The position numbers and the translations under genes are program-made. A stretch of 64,000 nucleotides of DNA from Chitinophaga sp. HK235 (lineage in GTDB: Bacteria; Bacteroidota; Bacteroidia; Chitinophagales; Chitinophagaceae): assembly GCF_018255755.1 (NCBI RefSeq), contig NZ_CP073766.1, positions 1,674,001 to 1,738,000 on the forward strand, given 5' to 3'. Below the pieces are notes generated by a model. The model searched no databases, was not told the DNA's origin, and saw only the letters and a list, made by a program, of their open reading frames with translations. Shown here piece by piece: positions 18,370 to 27,429 of this stretch; the first letter of the stretch is position 1; every line of letters starts with the position of its first letter.

Positions 18370-19869
18370 TTAATATCCGGGATTTTGAGTGAGGAAATGG
18401 TTTACATTGATCTCAGCAGGTGGTATTGGATACAACAGCTGGAAATCACCGGCCCATGGCTGTTTCAGCGGAATAGCAGACAACACGTTATGTGCTTTGG
18501 CTGTCCGCTTGAGATCAAACCAGCGGTGTCCCCATTCTGCAAAAAACTCAGTCTGCCTTTCCTTGGCTATAGCCGCCAGCAGCTGATCCTGATTTAGGGA
18601 AGCAGGCAAAGCCGGCAGACCCGCCCTGTTACGGATAATATTGAGATCGCTGATGGCACTGGTCATACCGCCAGGACCGCCGTTGGCAGCGGCTTCCGCC
18701 CGTATCAGATACATTTCTGCCAGACGCAGCGGTGTTTGATATTCATTGAATGGCGCACCGAAACTACTGTTAGCAGTACCTATTTTGTATTTGTTGGAAT
18801 AATAACCAAGCGGAGGTGGAGGTGTGTTGGGCGCTCCTATCGGTTGGGAGCTGTCTACCCAGGATACAAAACGCTTATCTCCTGTTTCAAAGGCTTTCAG
18901 CTGTATATCCGTCAGGCAGAAACCGGGAGAACCGGTGTGCAGCGGGTTGGGCAAACTCAAATAAGCTTCCGGCAGGGCATTATTCAGTATAAAACCGCCG
19001 GCGGGTTTCAGCTGCCAGAGGGCTTCCCGGCTGGCGGGTGAAAACACGTTATCCAGACTGGCTTCCAGCTGATACAGGTCTGTATGATTGATAACCCCGG
19101 AGGCAGCATCAGCTGCATTGGCATAATCTTTCTGATAAAGGTAAACCCTTGCCAGCAGGGCGAGTGCGGCATAACGGTTAGGACGCACCCTTTCGTTGCT
19201 GCTGGTGGGATATGCTTCCGGCATGGTGGCAACGGCATCTTTGAGGTCCGCTACCAGCTGCTGATATATCTGCTGCTGCGGTGTCCTCGACATAATGCAT
19301 GTTTTGTTAAAATCCGTAGTCAGTGCCAATGGCACATCTCCATAAAAATTAGTCAGATAGAAATAGGAAAAGGCGCGTACAAACTTTGCTTCTCCTGTCA
19401 GCGCCCTGCGCACACTATCCTTAAGGTTAGACGAGGTAGAGGCGGCAATACCTTCAATCACTGCGTTGGCACCATATATGGCAGTATAGGCTGAAGACCA
19501 TATGTTAAAAACGAAACCGGCGTTATAGGCGGTGAGCTTATTGGTATTGGGAAGATAGAATTGCTGATCACCCGCTCCCTGGTAATTATACATTTCATCG
19601 GAGGAAACTCCAGCCAGCAAGGTAGACATGCCAGCAGCGAAGGAGGTATGTCCGATAGTGGCTGCCTGGCTATTGTCATCTGCATTGATCATTCTGGTAT
19701 AAATCCCCGCCATGGCGCCGTTGGCCTGTTTTTCAGAACTGAACACCTGACCGGTGGAGATAGTATTGATAGGATCAGGAACAGATACCAGTTTTTTACA
19801 GGAAGAAAACACGACTGCCAGCAACAGGCAACGGCAAGTATTGGTTATTATCTTTTGATACTGCATCAC
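18370..19869 (-). CDS. RagB/SusD family nutrient-uptake outer-membrane lipoprotein
   Basis: 499 residues with a lipoprotein signal (LLLAVVFSSCKKL). Typical SusD landmarks are IWSSAYTAIYGANAVIEGI, TGEAKFVRAFSYFYLTNFYGDVPLAL, ALLARVYLYQKDYANAADAAS, LAEMYLIRAEAAANGG, LNIIRNRAGLP and the end WGHRWFDLKRTAKA...LLYPIPPAEI. SusD caps the SusC barrel and helps bind the substrate. It lies 8 bases after SusC. The substrate class cannot be told, as no glycan-active enzymes are nearby. Confidence 0.95.
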   Translation of the reverse strand: MMQYQKIITNTCRCLLLAVVFSSCKKLVSVPDPINTISTGQVFSSEKQANGAMAGIYTRMINADDNSQAATIGHTSFAAGMSTLLAGVSSDEMYNYQGAGDQQFYLPNTNKLTAYNAGFVFNIWSSAYTAIYGANAVIEGIAASTSSNLKDSVRRALTGEAKFVRAFSYFYLTNFYGDVPLALTTDFNKTCIMSRTPQQQIYQQLVADLKDAVATMPEAYPTSSNERVRPNRYAALALLARVYLYQKDYANAADAASGVINHTDLYQLEASLDNVFSPASREALWQLKPAGGFILNNALPEAYLSLPNPLHTGSPGFCLTDIQLKAFETGDKRFVSWVDSSQPIGAPNTPPPPLGYYSNKYKIGTANSSFGAPFNEYQTPLRLAEMYLIRAEAAANGGPGGMTSAISDLNIIRNRAGLPALPASLNQDQLLAAIAKERQTEFFAEWGHRWFDLKRTAKAHNVLSAIPLKQPWAGDFQLLYPIPPAEINVNHFLTQNPGY

Positions 19870-19877
19870 TGATCATT

Positions 19878-22800
19878 TTAAAAGTTAAGCATAAAGCCAC
19901 CGGTGAGTGTTCTGGCAGACGGCAGTGCCAATGTACCCTGTACTTCCGGGTCCAGTCCTGCAAACCGGGTGATGGTGAAAACATTTTGTGTCTGGATATA
20001 AAAGCGACAGCCTTCCATACGAGCTCTTTTAATCAGTTTCTCCGGGAGGTCGTAACTGATAGCCAGGCTTCTTAACCGGAGGTAGGAAGCATTGGAGAAG
20101 ATGCCATCAGAGTAGGTGAACATACCATCGGAAGCATTGGAGAAAGCCGGGTACCGGGCATTGTCACCTGGTTTGGACCAGTGATCACGAAGCGATTCCA
20201 CAGGCAGGTTGTACTGGGAACCCGGAACAATGGTCGCTAGAGGACTTTCGCCCAGCTGTTTTTTGAAATCAAATAAGAGATCGAGCCGTAAGCCTTTCCA
20301 GAAAAACTGGGAGCCAAAGCCGCCATAATATCTGGGTTGCTTGTCAATGGCCACATAACGGTCGTCATTGTTGGTACCGGCCAGGTTGGTAGGCACTACA
20401 TCCACCTTTCCATTCTTGTTGTGATCTTCATAACTATACTTTCCTGTCTGCGGGTCCACTCCCAGCAAATGGAGGTAATATCCGGTAGACAGTGACTGTC
20501 CCACTCTGTATTGTGTAGCATAAGGAGACAGCTCCAGACCGGGATAAGACACCAATACGTTGCGGTTGGTGGATATGTTAAAGTTGACTGACCAGGACAG
20601 ATCTTTGCTGCGTATCAGCTGGGCACGCAAGGTACCTTCCCAGCCGCTGTTTTCCACGACTGCTTCCCAGTTGGCCACCACGCTGGGAAAACCGGTGTAT
20701 TGCGGAGTAGGCAGACTGGTAACCTGATCGCCTGTACGATTACGGTAGTGGGCTACTTCCAGATTAATGCGGTCGTTCAGAAATCCCAGCGATATGGCTC
20801 CTTCAAATTTTTTATTGGCTTCCCAGTGGTATTCCTGATTGATAGCATGAATAGGTACAAAAGGCTGTACGTTATCGTATTTATTGAGCTGCAGGGTACC
20901 CAACATAGAAGCCCATTGCGACAGATACTGGTAATCGCCAATAGAACCATCGCTACCGGTGATACCATAGCTGCTTCTGAGTTTGACAAAACTAAACCAG
21001 GAAGGCAGTATAGCCTTCATCCATGGTTCTTCCGAAGCTACCCATCCCAACCCTACAGAACCGAAATTGCCGAACTGGCGGCCGGGAGCAAAGCGGGAAG
21101 AGCCATCCCTTCTGCCATTGAGATTGATCAGGTATTTATTGTCCCAGTTATAGGAGATCCTTCCGAAAACAGCCGCATACTTGTAACGGCTGTATCCTTC
21201 CATAGTCTGTTGTATCGGAGCATTGGCCGGGCTTTTGATCAGATTATCATCACCATAACCCGCTGCGAAGGTCACAAGACCATTGGTAGTAGTGTTCTGG
21301 AGACTTCCACCCGCCTGCACCGTCATATTTCCTTTACCGATAAAACGGCTGTAAGCCAGCTGCGGCTCTACAATCCAGTTGGTATTTTTGGTACTGCCGA
21401 AAATCGCCAGGCCGGATGGGTTCAGGATGGGATTCTGGGATGCAATCGGTATAAAGGAATTATTGCCGTTGTTGACATAGGAATAACCACCGGTAGTGCT
21501 GAAAGTAAGTCCTTTGATGATCTCATATCTTACTTCCAGATTGGTGTTGAACTGGTTTTGCTGATTGGTGTTGTTTCTGAGCAGATAAGCAAAGGGATGT
21601 TCACTCAGTGGTTGTCCGGTACTCCAGTCGGTGAAATTGAGATTACCTTTGCTGTCAAAGATGGATGGTGCATTAGGCGCCAGGGAAAACAGCGTGGAAG
21701 AGGCCTGTATAGCATCCACACCGGTATACCCGATGATGGTACCAATGCGCAGGCTAAACTTCTGGTCTTTACTTTTGTGCTGCAGGCCGGAAGATACGGA
21801 TGCCACCTGCGTAGCCCCGCTGCTGGTCAGCATTTCTACCTGTCGGGAGTAGTTGGCACTGACATAAAAATTATTCTGAATATCGCCACCAGACAGGCTG
21901 GCTGATACTGTGGTGAGTTTACCGGTGCCCAACACCTCCTTGCGCCAGTCGGTATTACGGGTGGTGTCCCACACGGTGAGATCCAGCGCATTGGCAGGTG
22001 TAGGAGTAATCCCATCATTCTTAAAGGCTTCACGGCGCATTTGTAAATACTGTCTGGTATCCATCAGCGGCCAGCGACGAGGCACGGTAGTAATACCCTG
22101 TTTGACATCGAGTGAAAAGGAGGTTTTGCCTGCCTTACCTCTTTTGGTAGTGATGATGATCACCCCATTGGCGCCACGGGAACCATAGATAGCCGTAGCA
22201 TCAGCATCTTTCAGTACTTCAATGCTTTCTATATCTTTCGGACTGAGGCCAAATAAAGGGCTTTGTCCCTGTGTTGCAGAAAGACCACCCTGTACATATC
22301 CTGGAGACACGCCTGCCTGATAGGTACTCCCGGTGCTTACTCCCAGCACGGTGAGTGGCACTCCGTCAACAATATATAAGGGATCTGACAGGAAATCCTT
22401 ACCCAGAGAGTTTCTTCCCCTGATTTCCAGTTTAACGGGCGAGCCGGCATAACCGCTGGTTTGTGTCACCAGCAGGCCGGGCACCTTCCCCTGCAGGGCG
22501 AGCAGGGGATTCATGACCGGTTGTTGTGCGATTTCAGTTCCGCTGACGCGGGTAATATTACCGGTGGCCAGGCGTTTGCTGGTAACACCGTAAGCCTGTA
22601 CCACAGCCTGGTCCAGCTCACTGGTAGCCACTCTCATTTTAACATACATCGGCGCACCCGGCAGTGTTGACGGCAAGGTCACTTTTTCATAACCGATGCT
22701 GGAGAAAGTCAGCATCTCCTTGTACTTCAGCTTATTCAAGGTGAATTGACCTTTCTCATTTGTCTGGGTACCCTTGCCGGAACTACTGGCAAAGACACTT

Positions 22801-23237
22801 ACACCGGGCATGGGCATATTGGATTTTTCATCGTATACCACGCCGGTGATCTCCGTGGCCGGCGGCGTACTGTTAAAATCAGGCGGTGTGTCAGACTTAC
22901 GGAAAACAACGATGGTGCTGCCTACAATGGTATAGTTGAGCGGCAGTTTGGCCACCAGTGTTTTCATAAAAGCGTCCAGTGGCTGTTTTTGGGCATTCAC
23001 CGGAACAGTGATGTTCACATCTACATGTTCAGGATTAAACACCACGGCATAGTTGGTCTGCTTTTTTATCTCTGCAAAAACCTGTTGCAGGGATACCTTA
23101 TTACTACTAAAAGTAATGGTCTGTGACCATCCTTTGAGTGGCAGACCCATAGCAGCTATCAGGAGCAGCCATATCGTCTGTTTGACAGACCGCCGTTGCT
23201 GCGGGACATTCCGCTGTTGATGACTCAATTCTGGCAT
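19878..23237 (-). CDS. SusC/RagA TonB-linked outer-membrane receptor with STN domain (system 2)
   Basis: 1119 residues, complete. Signal region (KQTIWLLLIAAMGLPLKGWS), STN signalling domain (VSLQQVFAEIKKQTNYAVVF), carboxypeptidase-like domain (ITGVVYDEKSNMPMPGVSVF), TonB-box-like region (QAVVQAYGV), plug (GKVPGLLVTQ, LEIRGRNSLG, IESIEVLKDADATAIYGSRG) and a beta-barrel ending RTLTGGFMLNF with the C-terminal aromatic residue. The STN domain and the upstream FecR and ECF sigma genes make a trans-envelope signalling system. Forms the import pore together with the SusD encoded next. Confidence 0.96.
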   Translation of the reverse strand: MPELSHQQRNVPQQRRSVKQTIWLLLIAAMGLPLKGWSQTITFSSNKVSLQQVFAEIKKQTNYAVVFNPEHVDVNITVPVNAQKQPLDAFMKTLVAKLPLNYTIVGSTIVVFRKSDTPPDFNSTPPATEITGVVYDEKSNMPMPGVSVFASSSGKGTQTNEKGQFTLNKLKYKEMLTFSSIGYEKVTLPSTLPGAPMYVKMRVATSELDQAVVQAYGVTSKRLATGNITRVSGTEIAQQPVMNPLLALQGKVPGLLVTQTSGYAGSPVKLEIRGRNSLGKDFLSDPLYIVDGVPLTVLGVSTGSTYQAGVSPGYVQGGLSATQGQSPLFGLSPKDIESIEVLKDADATAIYGSRGANGVIIITTKRGKAGKTSFSLDVKQGITTVPRRWPLMDTRQYLQMRREAFKNDGITPTPANALDLTVWDTTRNTDWRKEVLGTGKLTTVSASLSGGDIQNNFYVSANYSRQVEMLTSSGATQVASVSSGLQHKSKDQKFSLRIGTIIGYTGVDAIQASSTLFSLAPNAPSIFDSKGNLNFTDWSTGQPLSEHPFAYLLRNNTNQQNQFNTNLEVRYEIIKGLTFSTTGGYSYVNNGNNSFIPIASQNPILNPSGLAIFGSTKNTNWIVEPQLAYSRFIGKGNMTVQAGGSLQNTTTNGLVTFAAGYGDDNLIKSPANAPIQQTMEGYSRYKYAAVFGRISYNWDNKYLINLNGRRDGSSRFAPGRQFGNFGSVGLGWVASEEPWMKAILPSWFSFVKLRSSYGITGSDGSIGDYQYLSQWASMLGTLQLNKYDNVQPFVPIHAINQEYHWEANKKFEGAISLGFLNDRINLEVAHYRNRTGDQVTSLPTPQYTGFPSVVANWEAVVENSGWEGTLRAQLIRSKDLSWSVNFNISTNRNVLVSYPGLELSPYATQYRVGQSLSTGYYLHLLGVDPQTGKYSYEDHNKNGKVDVVPTNLAGTNNDDRYVAIDKQPRYYGGFGSQFFWKGLRLDLLFDFKKQLGESPLATIVPGSQYNLPVESLRDHWSKPGDNARYPAFSNASDGMFTYSDGIFSNASYLRLRSLAISYDLPEKLIKRARMEGCRFYIQTQNVFTITRFAGLDPEVQGTLALPSARTLTGGFMLNF

Positions 23238-23418
23238 AACATTTTTTGGTTGATTTGTAAATAATCAGGCAGATGATATTTCCGGCAAGACATAGCTCCG
23301 CCCTTAAGCCTGATGGCTTTTACCGTTAGAGACATAGCCGGCCCTTACCGTTAAGAGCCGGTATGTTCACATCATCACCTTTGTTGCTTTTTGATTTTTA
23401 ATTTCTCTTATGGATACT
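23238..23418 (-). other. FecR-SusC intergenic leader with repeats
   Basis: 181 bases between the anti-sigma gene and the receptor gene. On the minus strand it carries two copies of CTATGTCT and two of TAACGGTAA. An inverted repeat CCGGC...GCCGG (around 23333-23356) could fold in the mRNA. Possibly a separate promoter or leader for susC; nothing firmer can be said. Confidence 0.35.
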
Positions 23419-24582
23419 TTATGGCATTACTATTAATTGCTTCCCTTCTATCCTGAAATGAACCCCCATTGTCTCCAGCACTATCAGTGCCTGCGGTAGG
23501 TTCAGGTCCCGTTTGATTTCCCCGCTGAATATAATATCTGTGCTTCCTGGTTCATATATGACTGTTACATCGTACCATCTGGCCATCTGCCGCAGCACCT
23601 CTTTCAGATGGGCATGATCAAACTGGAAGGAGCCGTTTTTCCAGGCGATGGCCATTTCCAGGTCAGGACTGTCCACGATGTCCATTCCTTGTGCGGTGAT
23701 CTGCGCTTCCTGTCCGGGTTTCAGCACTGAAGCCTGTTGCCCGTGCACCACTTTCACACGCCCTTCCAGCAGGGTGGTGCGGATATGTTGCTCATCCGTA
23801 TAAGCGTTGACGTTAAACCGTGTACCCAGTACTTCCACTGTTGCTTTACCATCCACATCTACCCGGAAAGGTTGTTTCGCATTGGCAGCTACTTCGAAGT
23901 AGGCTTCCCCGCTGATTTTCACCTTACGTTCCTTGCCGGTGAAAGCCGTAGGGTAAGTAATACCCGACGCTGCGTTGAGCCATACGGCTGTTCCATCGGG
24001 CAGCTGTACCTTATATTGTCCGCCACGGGGCGTAGAAAGTGTATGGTATTCCACTACATCAGCATGGCCCTCATAATCCAGTTTGCCACTGTCATTATGT
24101 ACGGTGATGCCCTGTTGCTGAAAGATGCTGCCATGAGCGCTGTCCAGCACAATCTCCTGGCCGTTGGACAGCTTCAGCACGGCGCGGTTGGAGCCGGAAG
24201 TAACGGCCACGGCTATAGGTGGTGTTTCCTGTTTCTTCCCCTGTATCAGCAGTCTGGCAGTGCCGGCAACGGCCAGCAGCAACACTGCCGCTGCTGCATA
24301 TCTTACCCAGGGCCTACGTAAGAATGGAATAGTTCGGACGTTCTCTTTTTCCGTTATAGATACCATCAGCCGGTTGAGTATACGCTGGCTGACATCGGCA
24401 GAAAGGGCTGGCTTCTCTTTCATAGATCCGTCATAAGCCTCTTGCAGCATAGCTTCCAGGGCTTCATTATTTTCTGACGGATTTTCCCGCAGCCATGCAA
24501 ACAGGACTGCGCTCTCCGTTTCGGAGATGCTGCCGTCCAGGTACTTTTGCAACAGGTCTGAAGGAAATTTATTTGGTTCCAT
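23419..24582 (-). CDS. FecR-family anti-sigma factor (system 2)
   Basis: 387 residues: cytoplasmic part with LLQKYLDGSISETESAVLFAWL, one membrane segment (about residues 93-113, VRYAAAAVLLLAVAGTARLL), a periplasmic FecR domain (STPRGGQYKVQLPDGTAVWL, GEAYFEVAANAKQPFRVDV, VEVLGTRFNVNAY) and a C-terminal DUF4974-like domain ending in LETMGVHFRIEGKQLIVMP. Placed between its sigma gene (53 bases upstream) and the STN-type SusC gene. Longer than the system 1 copy because of a bigger middle part. Confidence 0.95.
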   Translation of the reverse strand: MEPNKFPSDLLQKYLDGSISETESAVLFAWLRENPSENNEALEAMLQEAYDGSMKEKPALSADVSQRILNRLMVSITEKENVRTIPFLRRPWVRYAAAAVLLLAVAGTARLLIQGKKQETPPIAVAVTSGSNRAVLKLSNGQEIVLDSAHGSIFQQQGITVHNDSGKLDYEGHADVVEYHTLSTPRGGQYKVQLPDGTAVWLNAASGITYPTAFTGKERKVKISGEAYFEVAANAKQPFRVDVDGKATVEVLGTRFNVNAYTDEQHIRTTLLEGRVKVVHGQQASVLKPGQEAQITAQGMDIVDSPDLEMAIAWKNGSFQFDHAHLKEVLRQMARWYDVTVIYEPGSTDIIFSGEIKRDLNLPQALIVLETMGVHFRIEGKQLIVMP

Positions 24583-24635
24583 ACTAATAAGACTAATGAA
24601 TAAAAGAAATGGGTGGATGCCTCAGAAAAAAAATT

Positions 24636-25214
24636 TTATTTCATGGCTATCAGCAGCATCAGCAGGGAGATGCTGCCATGTTCCAGGAGGTATTCCCGGA
24701 TAGATTTCACGGCCAGTGACAGGTGCTGTTTGAACGTATTACGGGAGATGTTCATCTGCGTGGCTGCTTCTTCATAACTCATCCCCTGCTGACGGCAAAG
24801 GATAAACGCTTCCCGCCGTTGGGGAGGGAGGTTATCAATCGCTTTCCGCAGCAGCTCTTCATACTGTTTCTGTTCCACCGCATTCATTAGTGATTGTTCA
24901 TGGATTCCCAGGGACACCCGGTGCATCACCTCATCCCGTATCGCGTCGAACAGCGAAATCCTGTTCAGCTGGGTAAGGGCCGTATTACGGGCCAGGCGGT
25001 ATAAGTAAGCGGCAAGAGAGGATTTAATATCCAGCTGGGACCTGATTTCCCAGATCTTCAGGAAAACATCGTGCACCAGGTCTTCCGTCAGCAGCGGATT
25101 TTTGGTGAATTTCAGCAGGTAGGTATAAATACCTCCATGGTATTGTAAATAGATAGCAGTAAATGCCTCCTGGTCACCAAGGGCAAGTTGCGTCAGCAAT
25201 TCCTGTTCATTCAT
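24636..25214 (-). CDS. ECF RNA polymerase sigma factor (system 2)
   Basis: 192 residues from the ATG (MNEQELLTQLALGDQEAF). A GTG nine codons upstream (25241) is an alternative start. Region 2 is FTAIYLQYHGGIYTYLLKFTKN...DLVHDVFLKIWEIR; region 4 is LPPQRREAFILCRQQGMSYEEAATQMNISRNTFKQHL. First gene of the ten-gene minus-strand block, with a well-formed Bacteroidota promoter 44 bases ahead of the ATG, so the sigma gene itself seems read by the housekeeping sigma factor. Confidence 0.94.
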   Translation of the reverse strand: MNEQELLTQLALGDQEAFTAIYLQYHGGIYTYLLKFTKNPLLTEDLVHDVFLKIWEIRSQLDIKSSLAAYLYRLARNTALTQLNRISLFDAIRDEVMHRVSLGIHEQSLMNAVEQKQYEELLRKAIDNLPPQRREAFILCRQQGMSYEEAATQMNISRNTFKQHLSLAVKSIREYLLEHGSISLLMLLIAMK

Positions 25215-25257
25215 TATGTTGCGAGATATCGTACGATCCACTCCCCTACACCGGAAG

Positions 25258-25288
25258 CAAGGGTAAATTTAATATTAATTGCCACAAA
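25258..25288 (-). promoter_or_regulatory. Bacteroidota-type promoter for the ECF sigma gene
   Basis: On the minus strand: -33 TTTG (25285-25288), exactly 19 bases of spacer, then -7 TACCCTTG (25258-25265), one mismatch from TAnnTTTG. It is the best-formed promoter I could find in the window and lies upstream of the whole sigma/FecR/SusCD block. Confidence 0.6.
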
Positions 25289-25409
25289 AAAAGAAGCTTT
25301 TCACACCCGGCCGTACTTGAATTTGTCCATTAATATAAAATACCATAAGTTTATTCCTCATTACGTTTTTGCTTATTCTTCATTTAATCTTATCCAACTT
25401 TACGTCACA

Positions 25410-26555
25410 ATGCAACCAAATCACGAGCGTGCCACGATTGGCCTGACCAACAATTTGTATCATGTGAAAAACCTGCTTCCCCTGCTGCTGTTTTTTGCCT
25501 TCCTGCCGTACAGCTTCGGACAGAACAGTGATGTCCCCGATAAATATGCCGGCGGTAAAAAGGTGATTACGGAATTCAGTAAAATTCTCAACCCCAACGG
25601 GGTCCAGGAAAACTTCGAAGCCAATATCGGCGGGGTGAAACAATGGGTATTTGTAAGAGGACAGGATAAAGACAATCCTATCATACTGTTCGTTCACGGC
25701 GGCCCGGCCTCTCCCATGGCGCCTGTCGCCTGGATCTGGCAACGCCCGGTGGAAGAGTATTTCACCATGGTCCAGTACGATCAGCGGGCTTCCGGGAAAA
25801 CCTATCTCGCCAACGATACCACCACACTGGGACCCACTATTCATATAGACACCTACGTTAATGATGCTATCGAGCTGGCAGAACAGATCCGGAAAAAGTA
25901 CAACAAAAAGAAACTGATCCTGATGGGACACAGCTGGGGAACGATCGTGTCTATGAAAGCTGTGCTGAAGCGCCCGGATCTCTTTTATGCCTACATTGGT
26001 GTAGGCCAGAATGTCAACACGATGGACAACGAGCGGGTCAGCTTCGAGTTTGGCCTGAAGGAAGCCACCCGGTTGAAAAATGAGGAGGCTATCAGGGAAC
26101 TGCAGTCCATCGCGCCCTACCCCGGCGACAAACCGCTTACCCGGGAAAGGATCATCATAGCCCGCAAATGGCCTCAATACTACGGCGGACTGGCAGCATA
26201 CCGGCCGGAGCCTCAGTACTTCTATAATGCACCTTTCCTGTCGCCTGATTATGACAAAAAAGATGTTGCCGCTATCGATCAGGGTAATATATTCAGTCTG
26301 TCCCGTTTATTGGATGAGTTTCTGGCAGTGGACTTTAAAAACGTGAAGACATTCCCCATCCCTGTACTCATGTTTATGGGACGGCATGATTATACCACAC
26401 CCGCTGAACCTGTCGATGCCTGGCTCAAAAAAGTGAAAGCACCTTATAAGAAGGCGGTATGGTTTGAAAAGTCTTCTCACCTGATCCCCCTGGAAGAACC
26501 GGGCAAATTTCTGCTGACATTGGTACAGGACGTACGTCCGCTGGCCCTCAAATAA
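25410..26555 (+). CDS. Alpha/beta hydrolase (S33 peptidase-like), secreted
   Basis: 381 residues from the ATG at 25410; an in-frame longer reading from 25188 would run into the divergent sigma gene and is not believed. A hydrophobic segment (NLLPLLLFFAFLPYSFGQ) after about 20 residues serves as signal peptide. Motifs: oxyanion loop FVHGGPASPMAP, nucleophile elbow GHSWGT (Ser about 175), acid MGRHDYTTP (Asp about 325) and histidine SSHLIPLEEP (His about 356). This fits the proline-iminopeptidase/S33 branch of the fold, but the substrate is not clear. Single gene followed by a hairpin terminator. Confidence 0.88.
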   Translation: MQPNHERATIGLTNNLYHVKNLLPLLLFFAFLPYSFGQNSDVPDKYAGGKKVITEFSKILNPNGVQENFEANIGGVKQWVFVRGQDKDNPIILFVHGGPASPMAPVAWIWQRPVEEYFTMVQYDQRASGKTYLANDTTTLGPTIHIDTYVNDAIELAEQIRKKYNKKKLILMGHSWGTIVSMKAVLKRPDLFYAYIGVGQNVNTMDNERVSFEFGLKEATRLKNEEAIRELQSIAPYPGDKPLTRERIIIARKWPQYYGGLAAYRPEPQYFYNAPFLSPDYDKKDVAAIDQGNIFSLSRLLDEFLAVDFKNVKTFPIPVLMFMGRHDYTTPAEPVDAWLKKVKAPYKKAVWFEKSSHLIPLEEPGKFLLTLVQDVRPLALK

Positions 26556-26590
26556 TACTGATATCCCTTTACACTATATTAACCTGCATC

Positions 26591-26612
26591 GGGGCGCTTC
26601 CTATAGCGCCCC
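26591..26612 (+). terminator. Hairpin terminator after the hydrolase gene
   Basis: Perfect 7-bp GC-rich stem GGGGCGC / GCGCCCC with an 8-base loop, 35 bases after the stop codon, followed by GTGCTATTTTAAA. Confidence 0.65.
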
Positions 26613-26871
26613 GTGCTATTTTAAACAATCGCATATTTATGTCAGATTGGTATAAATGAATCTCCGGAGTGACATCTAATTTTGCTGTTAAATGGAAGTC
26701 ATTCCTGATATAAAAGCAGATGTTTACGAGCCTGGCCCCGAATACTGCGAAGAAGCTGTCCCGAGAATGCAAGGCAACTTCTTTTTGTTTATATAGGACC
26801 CCTTCCTGCCATGTCGGTTTCGTACAAGGCTCTCCATTATAAAATCATCTTTGCAATATCAAACAAAACAA
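26613..26871. other. Intergenic region, no gene recognised
   Basis: About 260 bases before the cupin gene. A 67-residue minus-strand frame crosses it (26569-26772) but overlaps the terminator and shows no family features. The promoter of the cupin gene must be here; CATCTTTG (26846-26853) is one mismatch from the -7 consensus. Confidence 0.5.
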
Positions 26872-27357
26872 ATGACACAGTTGACCACAACAACCCCGGC
26901 ACCGGTATCTCCAGCCGGCACCTATTACAACTATCATGGCGGTTTCTTCCAGGTGCTGATAGCCTCAGCCACCACACAACACAACTTTTCGCTGATAGAC
27001 ATCTCCTTGCCCAAAGGAGTAGAACCTCCCTCGCATACGCATACACGGGAAGATGAAACATTCTATCTGCTGGAAGGTGAAATGACATTTTATATTGGGG
27101 AGCAATGTATTACAGCCCGGCCAGGAGAAGCTGTATTTGCACCCAGAATGGTGCCACACCATTTTAAGATAATGACCGCTTCTGCCACGTTCCTTACGCT
27201 GATCACTCCGGGCACTTTCCTGGATTACTTTCTGGAATTCAGCACCCCCTGTGATGGAGTACCCCGCATAATACCGCCACAAGGGCCTCCTCCCGCGGCC
27301 CATCTGGAGAACATTACCAGACAACTCACACAGAAATACGGTGTTTTGTTCCAGTAA
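26872..27357 (+). CDS. Cupin domain protein
   Basis: 161 residues from the ATG (MTQLTTTTPAP); a TTG seven codons earlier also opens the frame. Single cupin barrel: PPSHTHTREDETFYLLEGEMTFYIG holds the metal-binding motif 1 (His-x-His with Glu), and FAPRMVPHHF is motif 2. Cytoplasmic, probably a small-molecule-binding protein or quercetin-dioxygenase-like enzyme. The cupin fold alone does not tell the substrate. It stands 72 bases upstream of a YceI-type lipoprotein gene. Confidence 0.87.
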   Translation: MTQLTTTTPAPVSPAGTYYNYHGGFFQVLIASATTQHNFSLIDISLPKGVEPPSHTHTREDETFYLLEGEMTFYIGEQCITARPGEAVFAPRMVPHHFKIMTASATFLTLITPGTFLDYFLEFSTPCDGVPRIIPPQGPPPAAHLENITRQLTQKYGVLFQ

Positions 27358-27429
27358 AACTTTCCAGATTGCCGCTGAGGTTGTATCAGCGATTGAACAC
27401 GCAACGGAAGCCATACCTGAAATCAAAAA

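Noticed and set aside
20700..21905. 401-residue plus-strand open frame inside the SusC gene
   Set aside because: It is the antisense shadow of a clear SusC coding sequence and has no family features.
25188..25409. N-terminal extension of the alpha/beta hydrolase by 74 residues
   Set aside because: It would overlap the divergent sigma gene and its promoter, and the extension has no signal peptide; the ATG at 25410 directly precedes the expected leader.
26569..26772. 67-residue minus-strand frame in the gap before the cupin gene
   Set aside because: It overlaps the terminator hairpin of the preceding gene and shows no family pattern or convincing start region.
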